A stretch of DNA of 64,000 nt. Source: Vibrio anguillarum (GTDB taxonomy: Bacteria > Pseudomonadota > Gammaproteobacteria > Enterobacterales > Vibrionaceae). Positions within the stretch are counted from its first letter, which is position 1. Every line of letters starts with the position of its first letter. The notes below the pieces were generated by a model. It searched no databases. It was not told the origin of the DNA and worked only from the letters and a program-made list of their open reading frames with translations. The stretch covers positions 26,155 to 90,154 of the forward strand of contig NZ_JAHGUP010000016.1 in NCBI RefSeq assembly GCF_001989995.2, written 5' to 3'. The translations under genes and the position numbers were made by a program. This document shows, piece after piece, positions 18,604 through 28,021 of this stretch.

Positions 18604-19599
18604 ATGACGAAAGTATTACGTATACAGAAAGGTAGTGGCGGTTGGGGTGGCCCATTGGAGTTGCCGATCGAAGCTGATAAAAAGGTGTTTTACATTACGG
18701 GTGGTACTCGCCCTGCGATTGTCGACCGTATTGTTGAGCTTACCGGTTATGAAGCGGTTGATGGTTTCAAAACTAGTGTGTCCGATGAAGAAATTGGTGT
18801 TGCGGTCATCGACTGTGGTGGAACATTGCGCTGCGGTTTGTATCCCAAAAAACGGATACCGACAGTTAATATTCACGCTACGGGTAAAAGTGGACCATTG
18901 GCTGAATTCATCACTGAAGATATTTATGTATCGGGTGTGCGTGAGCGTGACATTCAACTAGTAGGCAGCGAGGGGGGAGCAATGCAACCACCACCACTAA
19001 GAGATGAACTCTCGAACGAGAATCTGGCGACAAACAAATACGATACGAGTAAAAAACTAACTCAGCAAAGTGACAGCTTGTTGGCTCGGATCGGCATTGG
19101 GATGGGTTCGGTGATGGCGATTTTCTACCAAGCTGGGCGTGAAGCCATTGACACCATTTTGAAAACGATTTTGCCTTTTATGGCATTCGTCTCCATGCTG
19201 ATTGGGGTGATCATTGCCTCTGGTTTGGGCGATGTGATCGCGCATGTATTGACGCCTTTGGCGCAAAACCCACTAGGGTTAGTAACGCTCGCGTTGATCT
19301 GCTCGTTCCCGTTGCTTTCTCCATTCCTTGGCCCCGGTGCGGTTATCGCTCAAGTTATTGGTGTATTAGTCGGCACCCAAATTGGTCTTGGCAATATACC
19401 ACCACATCTCGCGTTGCCCGCTTTATTTGCCATCAATGCTCAAGCGGCTTGTGATTTCATCCCAGTTGGGTTGGGTATGGCAGAAGCTAAGCCGAGAACC
19501 GTTGAAATAGGTGTTCCTTCGGTACTGTATTCACGCTTCCTTACTGGTGCACCTACCGTTCTACTGGCTTGGTTTGTGTCTCTATTTATCTATCAATAG
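18604..19599 (+). CDS. srlE: Glucitol/sorbitol PTS EIIB-C component, copy 1
   Basis: A 331-residue protein with an N-terminal EIIB domain (about 1-125) and a C-terminal membrane domain (about 180-331). The likely phospho-cysteine is in [13 protein letters not shown], a phrase conserved in both copies here. The membrane part contains [21 protein letters not shown] and [22 protein letters not shown]. It passes phosphate from EIIA (SrlB) to sorbitol during transport. It lies 13 bp after srlA. Confidence 0.95.
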   Translation: MTKVLRIQKGSGGWGGPLELPIEADKKVFYITGGTRPAIVDRIVELTGYEAVDGFKTSVSDEEIGVAVIDCGGTLRCGLYPKKRIPTVNIHATGKSGPLAEFITEDIYVSGVRERDIQLVGSEGGAMQPPPLRDELSNENLATNKYDTSKKLTQQSDSLLARIGIGMGSVMAIFYQAGREAIDTILKTILPFMAFVSMLIGVIIASGLGDVIAHVLTPLAQNPLGLVTLALICSFPLLSPFLGPGAVIAQVIGVLVGTQIGLGNIPPHLALPALFAINAQAACDFIPVGLGMAEAKPRTVEIGVPSVLYSRFLTGAPTVLLAWFVSLFIYQ

Positions 19600-19611
19600 G
19601 AGGGGAGAGCA

Positions 19612-19974
19612 ATGTCGCCACTATATCAAGTCAAGATCGAGAGCATTGGTGAGTTTGCCAATAGTGCGTTGGAAGACGATATGATGATCATCTTCAGTAA
19701 TATTGCCCCAAAAGATGCGGCAGAGTATTGCTTCATCCACTCGCATGACGCACTCAAGGGGAATATCAAACCCGGTGGTGTGATGCAATTGGGAAGGTAT
19801 CAGTATCCGATTACAGCGGTTGGTGAGGTGGTCAATCAAAACCTTGCAGAACTTGGGCACATTACCATACGGTTTGATGCCTTAGTTGAAGCTGAATATC
19901 CGGGTTGTCTTCATGTCAATGGTGAACGACCTCAGCAAGTGCGCTGCGGTGATGAAATTGTCTTTTTAAATTAA
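19612..19974 (+). CDS. srlB: Glucitol/sorbitol PTS EIIA component, copy 1
   Basis: A 120-residue cytoplasmic EIIA domain (E. coli SrlB is 123). It accepts phosphate from HPr and passes it to the EIIB domain of SrlE. The conserved stretches are DDMMIIFSNIAPKDAAEYCFIHSHD and VGEVVNQNLAELGHITIRFD. A strong GGAGGGGAG ribosome-binding site precedes the ATG. Confidence 0.93.
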   Translation: MSPLYQVKIESIGEFANSALEDDMMIIFSNIAPKDAAEYCFIHSHDALKGNIKPGGVMQLGRYQYPITAVGEVVNQNLAELGHITIRFDALVEAEYPGCLHVNGERPQQVRCGDEIVFLN

Positions 19975-20032
19975 TAGTCAGTATGGGTGCTCTATGCCTA
20001 CGATGGGGCACCCTCTAAGTAAGGTGTAAGTT

Positions 20033-20812
20033 ATGAGTAAAGTTGCGTTAGTGGTTGGTGGTGGTCAGACTCTAGGTGAATTTCTGTGCTTAGGTTTGGC
20101 TAATGAAGGTTACCGAGTTGCGGTCGCCGATTTAAATGGTTGCAGTGCTGAAAAGGTGGCTAATAGAATTAATCAAGAATACGGCCAGGCTACAGCACTG
20201 GGTGTGGAGGTAGATGCCACCAAAGAGCAAAGTGTAGTGAATATGGTTAGGCAAATAGATGAATTTTTTGGACGGATTGATCTGCTGGTTTACAGCGCTG
20301 GCGTAGCTCAGGCTGGCAAGATTGACGTTTTTCCACTGACTGCTTGGCAGCTATCGATTGACGTAAACCTAACGGGGTATTTCCTCTGTGCACGAGAAGT
20401 ATCAAAAGTAATGATTCGTGAACAACGTGGTGGGCGCATTATTCAGATCAACTCAAAGTCGGGTAAAGTGGGTTCAAAGCATAACAGTGGTTACTCAGCG
20501 GCCAAATTTGGTGGGGTTGGCCTGACTCAGTCACTTGCGTTAGATTTAGCGGAACACAAAATCACGGTGCATTCTTTGATGTTGGGTAACTTGTTGAAAA
20601 GCCCTATGTTCCAATCACTGCTACCTCAGTATGCGAAAAAATTGGGTGTACCGGAATCAGAGGTTGAACAGATTTATATCGATAAAGTACCACTTAAGGC
20701 AGGATGTGAATATCAGGATGTTCTTAATGTACTGAAGTTTTACGCCAGCGATGAAGCCGCCTATTGTACTGGTCAATCGATCAATATCACGGGTGGTCAG
20801 GTAATGTTCTAA
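20033..20812 (+). CDS. srlD: Sorbitol-6-phosphate 2-dehydrogenase
   Basis: A 259-residue short-chain dehydrogenase that oxidises sorbitol-6-phosphate to fructose-6-phosphate with NAD+. The nucleotide-binding GGGQTLGEFLC is at residues 8-18, the NAD-specific Asp in VAVADLNG, the structural YSAG further on and the catalytic S...YSAAK in GKVGSKHNSGYSAAKFG. Long stretches (GKVGSKHNSGYSAAKFGGVG, TVHSLMLGNLLKSPMFQSLL) are as in E. coli SrlD from memory; the length is identical. Confidence 0.96.
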   Translation: MSKVALVVGGGQTLGEFLCLGLANEGYRVAVADLNGCSAEKVANRINQEYGQATALGVEVDATKEQSVVNMVRQIDEFFGRIDLLVYSAGVAQAGKIDVFPLTAWQLSIDVNLTGYFLCAREVSKVMIREQRGGRIIQINSKSGKVGSKHNSGYSAAKFGGVGLTQSLALDLAEHKITVHSLMLGNLLKSPMFQSLLPQYAKKLGVPESEVEQIYIDKVPLKAGCEYQDVLNVLKFYASDEAAYCTGQSINITGGQVMF

Positions 20813-20907
20813 TCCATCCCCCATGGATTAAGCCCTATGCTCCTAGAATAAGGGCAGCTTATATTGGGCAGGCGTTATGCTTGCCCCTTTTTGACAAGAG
20901 GTATGAG

Positions 20908-21264
20908 ATGGACTCAACAACTGTACTTATTTATTTTGCTGCAGGAGCTTGGATGATACAGATCGTCTTAGGTTATTTGCAGATTCGATCTTTTAATCGG
21001 ATGCTTCAATCTATGACTCACAAAGGGAAAGTCAAGATAGGCCGCACCCAAAGCCGATGGAAACCGCGTACCGTACTGGTGTTGGTTGAAGATGAAGATC
21101 AGCATGTTGTAGATGCCCAAGTGATGAAGGGTATTTCTGTATTTGCTAGACCAAAGACCCTAGATCAACTCATTGGTCAATCACTACCTATCCCTGAATC
21201 ACTCATATTTCAACTGGATTCTAATGTTCAAGAAGCGTTAAACGTCGCAATTTCTAGGCAGTAA
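20908..21264 (+). CDS. srlM: Glucitol operon activator GutM
   Basis: A 118-residue protein (E. coli GutM is 119) with one N-terminal membrane helix (TVLIYFAAGAWMIQIVLGYLQ) and the family phrases FNRMLQ and GKVKIGRTQSRWKPRTV. GutM is an activator of the sorbitol operon in E. coli. The ATG at 20908 has AAGAGG upstream; an open frame reaches back into srlD but that extension is not homologous. Position between srlD and srlR is as in enterics. Confidence 0.88.
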   Translation: MDSTTVLIYFAAGAWMIQIVLGYLQIRSFNRMLQSMTHKGKVKIGRTQSRWKPRTVLVLVEDEDQHVVDAQVMKGISVFARPKTLDQLIGQSLPIPESLIFQLDSNVQEALNVAISRQ

Positions 21265-21346
21265 TGAAAGAATGTTCCCCCTTTTCCTTTTAAGTTGAAA
21301 GGGAACTGTTATAAACTGCTATCAGTTTAATAATGAAGTTGATGCT

Positions 21347-22123
21347 ATGAATTTAGATAACAGAAGAGCGCAGTTGCTGGATTATCTGCGTGTTAATGGG
21401 AAAACGTCAGTGAACGATCTGGCGGATACCTTTGAAACATCAGGAGCGACAATACGCAGTGATTTACGTTCGTTAGAGGAAGAAGGGCTTGTTATTCGCC
21501 GTTACGGAGCAGCTGAAGCTTGTATCGCTAATAGCGTCATTTTGGAAGACCGTTCGATGGATGAAAAGCAGACGGTGAACCTTGAACGTAAATGCTTAAT
21601 CGCTAAAGCCGCTTCACAACTGGTCAAGGACGGGGATTCGATCATTCTGGACTGTGGCAGTACCACACTGCAGATGGTGCCGCATTTTGAACAGGTGATG
21701 TCACTGACATTGATGACGAACAGTATCCACATCGTCAACGCGGTAGCGAATTTGGATGCGGAACATACTGTATTGGTTCCGGGCGGAACGTATCGTCGAA
21801 AATCAGCGTCTTTCCATGGCACGCTGGCAGAGCAAGCATTTAAACAGTTTTCTTTCGATAAACTCTTTATTGGTGCTGATGGTTTTGACCTTGCGCAGGG
21901 AACAACAACCTACAACGAAGCGTATCAAGTCAGCCAGGCGATGTGCCAAGCAGCCAATCAGATCATTGTCGTGACCGATTCAAGTAAGTTTGGCCGTCGT
22001 AGCCCTAACGTGGTGGTTCCGCTAGATAAAATCGATATAGTTGTCACAGATAACCTTATCGCAGCAGAGGATCGGACGTATTTGGAAGAGAAAGGTATCC
22101 AAGTGATCACCGTTGGCTCCTAA
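21347..22123 (+). CDS. srlR: DeoR-family repressor of the glucitol locus
   Basis: A 258-residue repressor (E. coli SrlR is 257). The N-terminal DeoR helix-turn-helix is RRAQLLDYLRVNGKTSVNDLADTFETSGATIRSDLRSLEEEGLVIRRYGAAE, positions 5-58. The C-terminal sugar-phosphate sensor domain has DGDSIILDCGSTT and GADGFDLAQGTTTYN. It should repress srl transcription until sorbitol-6-phosphate or glucitol accumulates, and probably also the second transporter set that follows. Confidence 0.92.
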   Translation: MNLDNRRAQLLDYLRVNGKTSVNDLADTFETSGATIRSDLRSLEEEGLVIRRYGAAEACIANSVILEDRSMDEKQTVNLERKCLIAKAASQLVKDGDSIILDCGSTTLQMVPHFEQVMSLTLMTNSIHIVNAVANLDAEHTVLVPGGTYRRKSASFHGTLAEQAFKQFSFDKLFIGADGFDLAQGTTTYNEAYQVSQAMCQAANQIIVVTDSSKFGRRSPNVVVPLDKIDIVVTDNLIAAEDRTYLEEKGIQVITVGS

Positions 22124-22220
22124 GTCACTCCATAAACCCCATTTATGAAAGGAGGCCAGTTGGCTTTCTTTTTTATTTTGTCGTCTATTTCAATTTTTTA
22201 CTTTTAAAATAAAAGTTATC

Positions 22221-22236
22221 GGTGATTGAATTCACG
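22221..22236. promoter_or_regulatory. Candidate CRP site before the second srlAEB set
   Basis: GGTGA-N6-TCACG, one changed base in each half of the CRP consensus TGTGA-N6-TCACA, 80 bp upstream of the second srlA. A PTS gene set under catabolite control would be expected to have one. Confidence 0.5.
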
Positions 22237-22316
22237 CTTTTCTCTTTTGCCTCTTTTTCAATATATCAATAACGGAAACACTCCCACTATCCCCACATAA
22301 TTTAAGAGCCGAAGGT

Positions 22317-22880
22317 ATGGATTGGATAATCGAGGGAGCGGAATGGTTTATTGGTCTTTTTGAGAAAGGCGGTGAAGTGTTTAGCGAAATGGTGACACAA
22401 GTACTTCCAGTGCTGATCTGTTTATTAGTTGCCATGAATGCGCTGATCCGTTTTATTGGCCAACAGCGCATAGAAGTGTTAGCTCAGAAAAGTGCGTCTA
22501 ATCCTATATCTCGCTATTTGCTCTTGCCGACAGTAGGAACCTTTGTTTTTTGTAATCCCATGGTGCTCAGCCTAGGGCGTTTCTTACCTGAAAAGTACAA
22601 ACCTTCTTATTATGCCTCTGCCTCCTACAGTTGCCACACCATGAATGGTATGTTCCCTCATGTAAATCCTAGTGAATTGTTTATTTATCTAGGCATTGCC
22701 GCTGGGATCACTCAACAGGGCTTATCGCTCGGTCCTCTCGCTATTTCCTATTTACTGGTCGGCTTAGTGACCAACTTTTTACGCGGTTGGGTAACCGATA
22801 TGACGACTATGTTTGTGGCTAGACAACAAGGTGTAGTATTCAGCGATAAAGTCGATCTTAACGTGGTTGAGGAAAAGTGA
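22317..22880 (+). CDS. srlA: Glucitol/sorbitol PTS EIIC component, copy 2
   Basis: A 187-residue paralogue of the first SrlA, very similar through [39 protein letters not shown] and [24 protein letters not shown]. It starts a separate three-gene transporter set with its own promoter region after srlR. The set may import the same sugar under different control or another hexitol. Its stop codon overlaps the start of the next gene by one base. Confidence 0.92.
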   Translation: MDWIIEGAEWFIGLFEKGGEVFSEMVTQVLPVLICLLVAMNALIRFIGQQRIEVLAQKSASNPISRYLLLPTVGTFVFCNPMVLSLGRFLPEKYKPSYYASASYSCHTMNGMFPHVNPSELFIYLGIAAGITQQGLSLGPLAISYLLVGLVTNFLRGWVTDMTTMFVARQQGVVFSDKVDLNVVEEK

Positions 22881-23848
22881 TGACGGTATTGAAAGTAAAC
22901 CGAGGCCAGGGTGGATGGGGTGGCCCGCTATTCATTCCGGTTGAGGTTGACAAGAAGATCATCTATATCACAGCAGGGACTCGTCCCCATTTTATTGATG
23001 AGATGGTGGCGTTGACGGGCATGCAAGCGGTTAACGGCTTTGAACATTTCGTTCCCGATGAACGAGTCGCTTGTGTAGTGATTGACTGTGGTGGCACATT
23101 GCGTTGTGGGCTTTATCCCAAAAAAGGTATTCCGACATTAAATATCCATGCTACAGGTCAAAGTGGCCCTTTGGCACAATATATTCAGGAAGATATTTAT
23201 GCATCTGGCATACACAGTGGTTGTTTTTCCTTGGTAGACGATCACAAAACCACGTTTTGTGAACCAAGCCTATCTCAGCCCCAATCCATTGACACGACCA
23301 AGAAGCTTAGCCAACAAACAGATAGCTTACTGGCTAAAGTGGGGATCGGTATGGGCTCGGTGATGGCGACCTTTAATCAGGCTGGACGTGAAACCATTGA
23401 TACCGTACTTAAAACCATTCTGCCTTTTATGGCGTTTGTTTCAATGTTGATTGGGGTTATTCTCGCGTCTGGGTTAGGTGATTTAATTGCTCATACTTTG
23501 GAGCCATTAGCAGGGAACCCGATCGGTTTACTGACGATTGCCTTGATCTGTTCATTTCCGTTTCTGTCACCCTTTCTTGGACCAGGTGCGGTGATTGCGC
23601 AAGTGATCGGTGTACTTATCGGGACTCAGATCGGTATGGGAAATATCCCACCGCACTTAGCATTACCCGCTTTGTTTGCCATAAATGCTCAAGCTGCTTG
23701 TGATTTCATCCCTGTAGGGCTTGGCCTTGCAGACGCTAAGCCCGAAACGGTACAGGTCGGTGTGCCTTCGGTACTTTACTCTCGTTTTCTTACAGGTGCG
23801 CCAACGGTGCTGATTGCTTGGCTTATCTCATTCTTCATTTATCAGTGA
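22880..23848 (+). CDS. srlE: Glucitol/sorbitol PTS EIIB-C component, copy 2
   Basis: A 322-residue paralogue of the first SrlE; the EIIB cysteine phrase [13 protein letters not shown] and the membrane phrases [21 protein letters not shown] are kept, while the linker between the domains is shorter and diverged (about 115-145). I start at the ATG at 22880 (TGATG overlap with srlA, GAGG ribosome-binding site) rather than the GTG one codon earlier. Confidence 0.92.
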   Translation: MTVLKVNRGQGGWGGPLFIPVEVDKKIIYITAGTRPHFIDEMVALTGMQAVNGFEHFVPDERVACVVIDCGGTLRCGLYPKKGIPTLNIHATGQSGPLAQYIQEDIYASGIHSGCFSLVDDHKTTFCEPSLSQPQSIDTTKKLSQQTDSLLAKVGIGMGSVMATFNQAGRETIDTVLKTILPFMAFVSMLIGVILASGLGDLIAHTLEPLAGNPIGLLTIALICSFPFLSPFLGPGAVIAQVIGVLIGTQIGMGNIPPHLALPALFAINAQAACDFIPVGLGLADAKPETVQVGVPSVLYSRFLTGAPTVLIAWLISFFIYQ

Positions 23849-23854
23849 GGGCAT

Positions 23855-24211
23855 ATGCTTCAGTATCAAACGACGATTTTGTCCGCTGGCGATTATGCTA
23901 AAGACTCACTGCATGATGATATGGTGATTTTATTCGGCCCGAGCGCCCCTGATGCGGTGAAGGAATATTGCTTCATACACTCTGGATCTTCGTTGTATGG
24001 ATTGATTGACCACAACACCACTTTATTAATTGGGGATCTCGGTTTTGTTGTGACGGCAGTCGGCAGTGTGGCGAACCAAAATCTTGCGGAGCTTGGGCAT
24101 GTAACACTTAAATTTGACGGTCAGCGAATCCCAGAATTGCCGGGTACCATCCATTTACTCGGTCCTAAATTAGAAGTGCTTCAACATGGTGATGTGCTGA
24201 TGTTTGGTTAA
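23855..24211 (+). CDS. srlB: Glucitol/sorbitol PTS EIIA component, copy 2
   Basis: A 118-residue EIIA-Gut paralogue. VGSVANQNLAELGHVTLKFDG is shared with copy 1, while the middle is clearly diverged (for example FIHSGSSLYG in place of FIHSHDALKG). It completes a full EIIA/EIIB/EIIC set with no second dehydrogenase, so its product must be handled by SrlD or another enzyme. Confidence 0.9.
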   Translation: MLQYQTTILSAGDYAKDSLHDDMVILFGPSAPDAVKEYCFIHSGSSLYGLIDHNTTLLIGDLGFVVTAVGSVANQNLAELGHVTLKFDGQRIPELPGTIHLLGPKLEVLQHGDVLMFG

Positions 24212-24258
24212 AATGGTGGAATGTGGCTTGATTGTGATTAGGCATATCTAAGAAAAAA

Positions 24259-24280
24259 GGCTCCTGTTTTAAAAGGAACC
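24259..24280 (+). terminator. Possible terminator after the second srlB
   Basis: A 7-bp stem with one mismatch (24259-24265 with 24274-24280) between the converging srlB copy and the glucanotransferase gene. No long T run follows, so this is weak. Confidence 0.35.
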
Positions 24281-24315
24281 AAATAGCTGGTGTTAGCTAT
24301 GGAGAAAAGAAGCGG

Positions 24316-26289
24316 TTAGAAAGATCCACTAGTTGTTTGAGTATTTAAGCTATTAAATTGGTTATTGCCTCCCGATTGCCATTCGACTAGATTTGTTGAG
24401 ATAGATTCATGGCGTTTAACACATTTCCATTCAATAGCCTCTCCTGCCGGTACTGCAATATCGGCGCTCCAAGTTGGATATAAATTAGGTGAAAGCTTGA
24501 CTGCTTTTGTTAGATCCCAGTTTCCTAGCTGTGTCACATTGCCAATGGCATAAACACTTTGTCCTGTAATTGTATATCCTTGATTACAGGAAAAAGAGAT
24601 GGTACTCAGTCTTGGTTCTTCGGCACCCTCACTATTGTGCAAAACGATAGCTTCATTTTGATTTAGATGGAGTGTTGCTTTTCCTTCGTTAACGGCAATT
24701 GTTTCGTTGTTAAGTAAGTTGAGGTGGGATCCATCACCAATCGCTAAGTTATTCACTACTATGGTTGTTGCTGGACCACGGTTTAGTGCAACGGTAACAG
24801 TATCTGAACCATCTTGCCGTTCATATACCAGTATGTCGTCATTTTTCCAGCGTTGTATGTAACTTCCTTTTTGTATCGCTGTGCTATTTTTTCTGAGTGA
24901 TGTTAGTGCTTGGATGATCTTAAATGCCTCGGTATCCTCATCAAAACTTGGCATTTTTTCTCGGTTGTAAGGATCACTTCCTACTTGTCCGAAATCATTT
25001 GTCGTAAAGTTAGCTGCATAGTGTTCAGTTCCGTAGTAAATGGCGGGTATCCCACGTACTGTCATTGTGATAACTAGTCCTAGGTTGAGACGTTGTTTGG
25101 CAAACTCTTCATTTTGATTGCCACCAGCTTCATTATTACCAGGGCCAAATGTCGATGCATTTGACCTTAGAGCGGTGGATATTCTGGCCATATCATGGTT
25201 ATCCATGAAAACAACTTGCCAATCATCACTACTGAAGACAGTTTTCCTTTTTTCTAAGTAGCCATTTAATGTTTCCATGTTATTTCCGGGACGGTTAGTT
25301 AGTACCCTTTCTAAGGTGTCTCTAAAGCCGAAATCAAGTAAAGCTGAACCAGAAGAGTTGGCGTAGTCAATGGCATACCCATCAATACCAGTCGTGATGC
25401 TTGCACTTGCTCCGAACCATTCACCAAAGAAATAAAATCCTTCACGACCTAATGCTTTACTGTAATTATAAATGTCCGTAGTCCAACGTTGGATAAAAGT
25501 TTTATCCATATGTTTTATAGCATCAATACGTATTGCATCAGCTCCAGCATCAATCCAAAATTTAGCACCGTCTAAAAGATACTGATAAACATCGGGATTG
25601 GTTTGGTTAAAATCAGATAAGTTGAATAGGTTATAATTACGGACTTGATACCAATTATTCCAGTCAGTAACACCTCCGTTATGGTTATACCAGTTAGTAC
25701 CCGCCGCAACATCGGTATTATAATCAGTGATCAATTGTCCATCTAGGTAGAGTGCTCCGTATTCGTTTTCATCATTGCCATTTGAGTGATTAGGAGCATA
25801 GTCTAGAACTAATTTCATGTTGTATTCAGGAGAATGCATTTTAGTCGTGAGTTCTTTGAAATCTTCGATACTGCCTAAATGCTCATCTACGCGGAAAAAA
25901 TCTTTTCCCCAATAACCGTGATAACCTGCACCACCATTAGCATCTGTATTGTCAGCATTATCGACTGGTGGTGTAATCCAAATGGCAGTAATTCCTAACG
26001 ATTTGAGGTAGGGCAATTTATTAATTAAGCCTTTAATATCACCACCGATATATTTTTTAAGATTGTTAGGGTTATAAGTTTCTGCATTTTTACCAGTATT
26101 ATTATTTGGATCACCATCGCTGAAACGGTCTAAAAATACAAAGTAAATTGTTTCTTTACGAAAATCGAGGTATGTATTTTCTCCGGATTGAATAGTTGGT
26201 TCCGCGGCTAGTAATATTTGGCTATTCAATAATCCATTAAGTGCAATAACACTGAGTACTGCCGTACACAGTATGGTGTTTTTTTTCAT
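24316..26289 (-). CDS. cgt: Cyclodextrin glucanotransferase (secreted, GH13 with C-terminal CBM20)
   Basis: A 657-residue secreted enzyme that converts starch to cyclodextrins. The signal peptide is the first ~29 residues (ending LLAAEP). The GH13 barrel begins TIYFVFLDRFSDGDPNNN, has a calcium-site region near DYAPNHSNG, and carries catalytic D256 (DAIRIDAIKHMD), E290 (FFGEWFG) and D366 (FMDNHDMARI). A starch-binding CBM20-like domain closes the protein (about 565-657, VYAIGNVTQLGNWD). From memory it matches the Klebsiella oxytoca M5a1 enzyme (655 residues) over nearly its whole length, including the unusual absence of the domain D present in Bacillus enzymes. The ATG at 26289 has AGGGA upstream; an ATG five codons earlier does not. 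Confidence 0.9.
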   Translation of the reverse strand: MKKNTILCTAVLSVIALNGLLNSQILLAAEPTIQSGENTYLDFRKETIYFVFLDRFSDGDPNNNTGKNAETYNPNNLKKYIGGDIKGLINKLPYLKSLGITAIWITPPVDNADNTDANGGAGYHGYWGKDFFRVDEHLGSIEDFKELTTKMHSPEYNMKLVLDYAPNHSNGNDENEYGALYLDGQLITDYNTDVAAGTNWYNHNGGVTDWNNWYQVRNYNLFNLSDFNQTNPDVYQYLLDGAKFWIDAGADAIRIDAIKHMDKTFIQRWTTDIYNYSKALGREGFYFFGEWFGASASITTGIDGYAIDYANSSGSALLDFGFRDTLERVLTNRPGNNMETLNGYLEKRKTVFSSDDWQVVFMDNHDMARISTALRSNASTFGPGNNEAGGNQNEEFAKQRLNLGLVITMTVRGIPAIYYGTEHYAANFTTNDFGQVGSDPYNREKMPSFDEDTEAFKIIQALTSLRKNSTAIQKGSYIQRWKNDDILVYERQDGSDTVTVALNRGPATTIVVNNLAIGDGSHLNLLNNETIAVNEGKATLHLNQNEAIVLHNSEGAEEPRLSTISFSCNQGYTITGQSVYAIGNVTQLGNWDLTKAVKLSPNLYPTWSADIAVPAGEAIEWKCVKRHESISTNLVEWQSGGNNQFNSLNTQTTSGSF

Positions 26290-26329
26290 TGGAGATCCCT
26301 TCATTTTTGTGAATATTAACCAGTAATTA

Positions 26330-27457
26330 TTACTGGCTATTGGTCAAACTTTGTTCACTGTAGAAATCAAAAATATGGCAAAATGTGGTATTGAGGTTAA
26401 AACGCATTGTTTTGCCAATATGAGCAGTTGTAATGGTTTGATCGTTGACTCTTGCTATCAACTCCTTACCTGCCACAGTAAAATAGAGATATTTTTCGTT
26501 CCCCATATTTTCAACAACCGTCAATGTGCCTTCAACGGTATTGATAGTGTCGTGTTCTGCTGCTAAATGAATATGCTCAGGGCGAATGCCAAAACAGACA
26601 GGTTTATTGATATATTGTTGTAAGGCGATTTGCTTCTCATGTGGAATAAACATGCGAACATTGGCGGCAATGTCTATATAAAGCTGTTCGTTTTCTGAGC
26701 GAATCACAGTGTCGACTAAATTCATGGCAGGTGATCCAATGAAACTGGCCACAAACTTGTTGGCTGGATAATTATAAAGATTGGCTGGCGTATCAACTTG
26801 CATAATCCGGCCCTGGTTTAATACGCAAATTCTATCACCTAACGTCAAGGCTTCAGTTTGATCGTGAGTGACATAGATCATCGTTGCGGGTGTGCCTTCT
26901 TCTTTGAGTGATTGATGCAATTGGGCAATTTTCACACGCATTGAAACCCGAAGCTTTGCGTCCAAATTGGATAGTGGTTCGTCAAAAAGAAAAACATCAG
27001 GCTTGCGAACGATTGCCCTCCCTACTGCTACTCGTTGGCGTTGTCCACCCGACATTTCTTTGGGTTTACGATAGAGCAATTCGGTAATTTCTAATTTTTC
27101 TGCCGCTTCTTCTACTCTTTGTTTAATTTCATCTTTAGGCCTTTTTTGCATTTTTAATCCAAAGGCCATATTGTCAAAAACTGTTTTATGAGGGTATAGG
27201 GCGTAATTTTGAAACACCATAGCGATACCACGTTCTTTAGGGGGTAAATCGTTAACAATTTGGTTACCGATACGAATCTCCCCACCGCTAATCCCTTCTA
27301 ACCCGGCAATCATTCTGAGTGTGGTTGACTTTGCGCAGCCTGATGGTCCAACAAACACCATGAATTCGCCATCATGGATATCTAGATCAATTCCGTGAAC
27401 GGCTTTAAAGCCGTTCTCATACTCTTTTTCTATTTTTCGTAAGCTAACAGTAGCCAT
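26330..27457 (-). CDS. cymD: ABC sugar importer ATPase (CymD/MalK type)
   Basis: A 375-residue ATPase: Walker [10 protein letters not shown] (38-46; Ala where many have Gly), signature [14 protein letters not shown], Walker [17 protein letters not shown] and the switch His in [11 protein letters not shown]-terminal OB-type regulatory domain (about 240-375) contains CFGIRPEHI, as in MalK/UgpC/MsmX. It should power the CymF-CymG permease encoded on the divergent arm. It lies 40 bp before cgt. Confidence 0.9.
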   Translation of the reverse strand: MATVSLRKIEKEYENGFKAVHGIDLDIHDGEFMVFVGPSGCAKSTTLRMIAGLEGISGGEIRIGNQIVNDLPPKERGIAMVFQNYALYPHKTVFDNMAFGLKMQKRPKDEIKQRVEEAAEKLEITELLYRKPKEMSGGQRQRVAVGRAIVRKPDVFLFDEPLSNLDAKLRVSMRVKIAQLHQSLKEEGTPATMIYVTHDQTEALTLGDRICVLNQGRIMQVDTPANLYNYPANKFVASFIGSPAMNLVDTVIRSENEQLYIDIAANVRMFIPHEKQIALQQYINKPVCFGIRPEHIHLAAEHDTINTVEGTLTVVENMGNEKYLYFTVAGKELIARVNDQTITTAHIGKTMRFNLNTTFCHIFDFYSEQSLTNSQ

Positions 27458-27489
27458 GAATTTCTCCGTGTATTGTATTGTGCAAGCAG

Positions 27490-27972
27490 TTATTTACATT
27501 CAGAAATCATGACTAAACGTGGTGTTTTATCGTCGGCTATTTGTACCGTCCAGACGTATTGGCCATCTTTTGGTAGCATGACGACTGTATTTTTGGCAAA
27601 GCCAGCACGTTTGAGTTCTTTGACTTGCCCTACCGTTAGCGTTAATCCTGCGGCTGTATATTGAGGGTTCCAGCTCATTGTGGCGAATTGCAAGCTCACG
27701 TTGCCTGCCTTTTCGTTACTTACTACTTGATAAATGCCGTCACCTTTGTAACCCATCTGGCGGTTATCCATATGAAGCCATTGCCCATCAGCAAAGGTTC
27801 CAACAACAAATATGGATGGGCGGATAGGGCCTCGTTCTTCTAATGTAGGTAAGTCACATTGAGAGAATCGAGGGTCTACATTTTGTACTGAGTCGTTTTG
27901 TTGGGTAGTGGTGCTGGCACAACCAGCGAGCAATACAGCCAGTGTCGCTGCGATAAGTAGAGAGCTTTTCAT
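27490..27972 (-). CDS. Lipoprotein of the cyclodextrin cluster, function unknown
   Basis: A 160-residue lipoprotein: signal [19 protein letters not shown] with a clean lipobox (LAGC, lipid on C18) and Ser/Gln-rich spacer. The remainder is a single small domain, probably beta-rich ([32 protein letters not shown]), which reminds me of the N-terminal modules of pullulanases. It may hold or sense alpha-glucans at the outer membrane; this is inference. The ATG at 27972 has an AAGGA ribosome-binding site; the longer open frame upstream overlaps the LpxD-like gene and has no support. Confidence 0.75.
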   Translation of the reverse strand: MKSSLLIAATLAVLLAGCASTTTQQNDSVQNVDPRFSQCDLPTLEERGPIRPSIFVVGTFADGQWLHMDNRQMGYKGDGIYQVVSNEKAGNVSLQFATMSWNPQYTAAGLTLTVGQVKELKRAGFAKNTVVMLPKDGQYVWTVQIADDKTPRLVMISECK

Positions 27973-28021
27973 CGTAAATTCCTTCATTGGTAATGTGAAA
28001 TATTTGAGTAACAGATGATCA

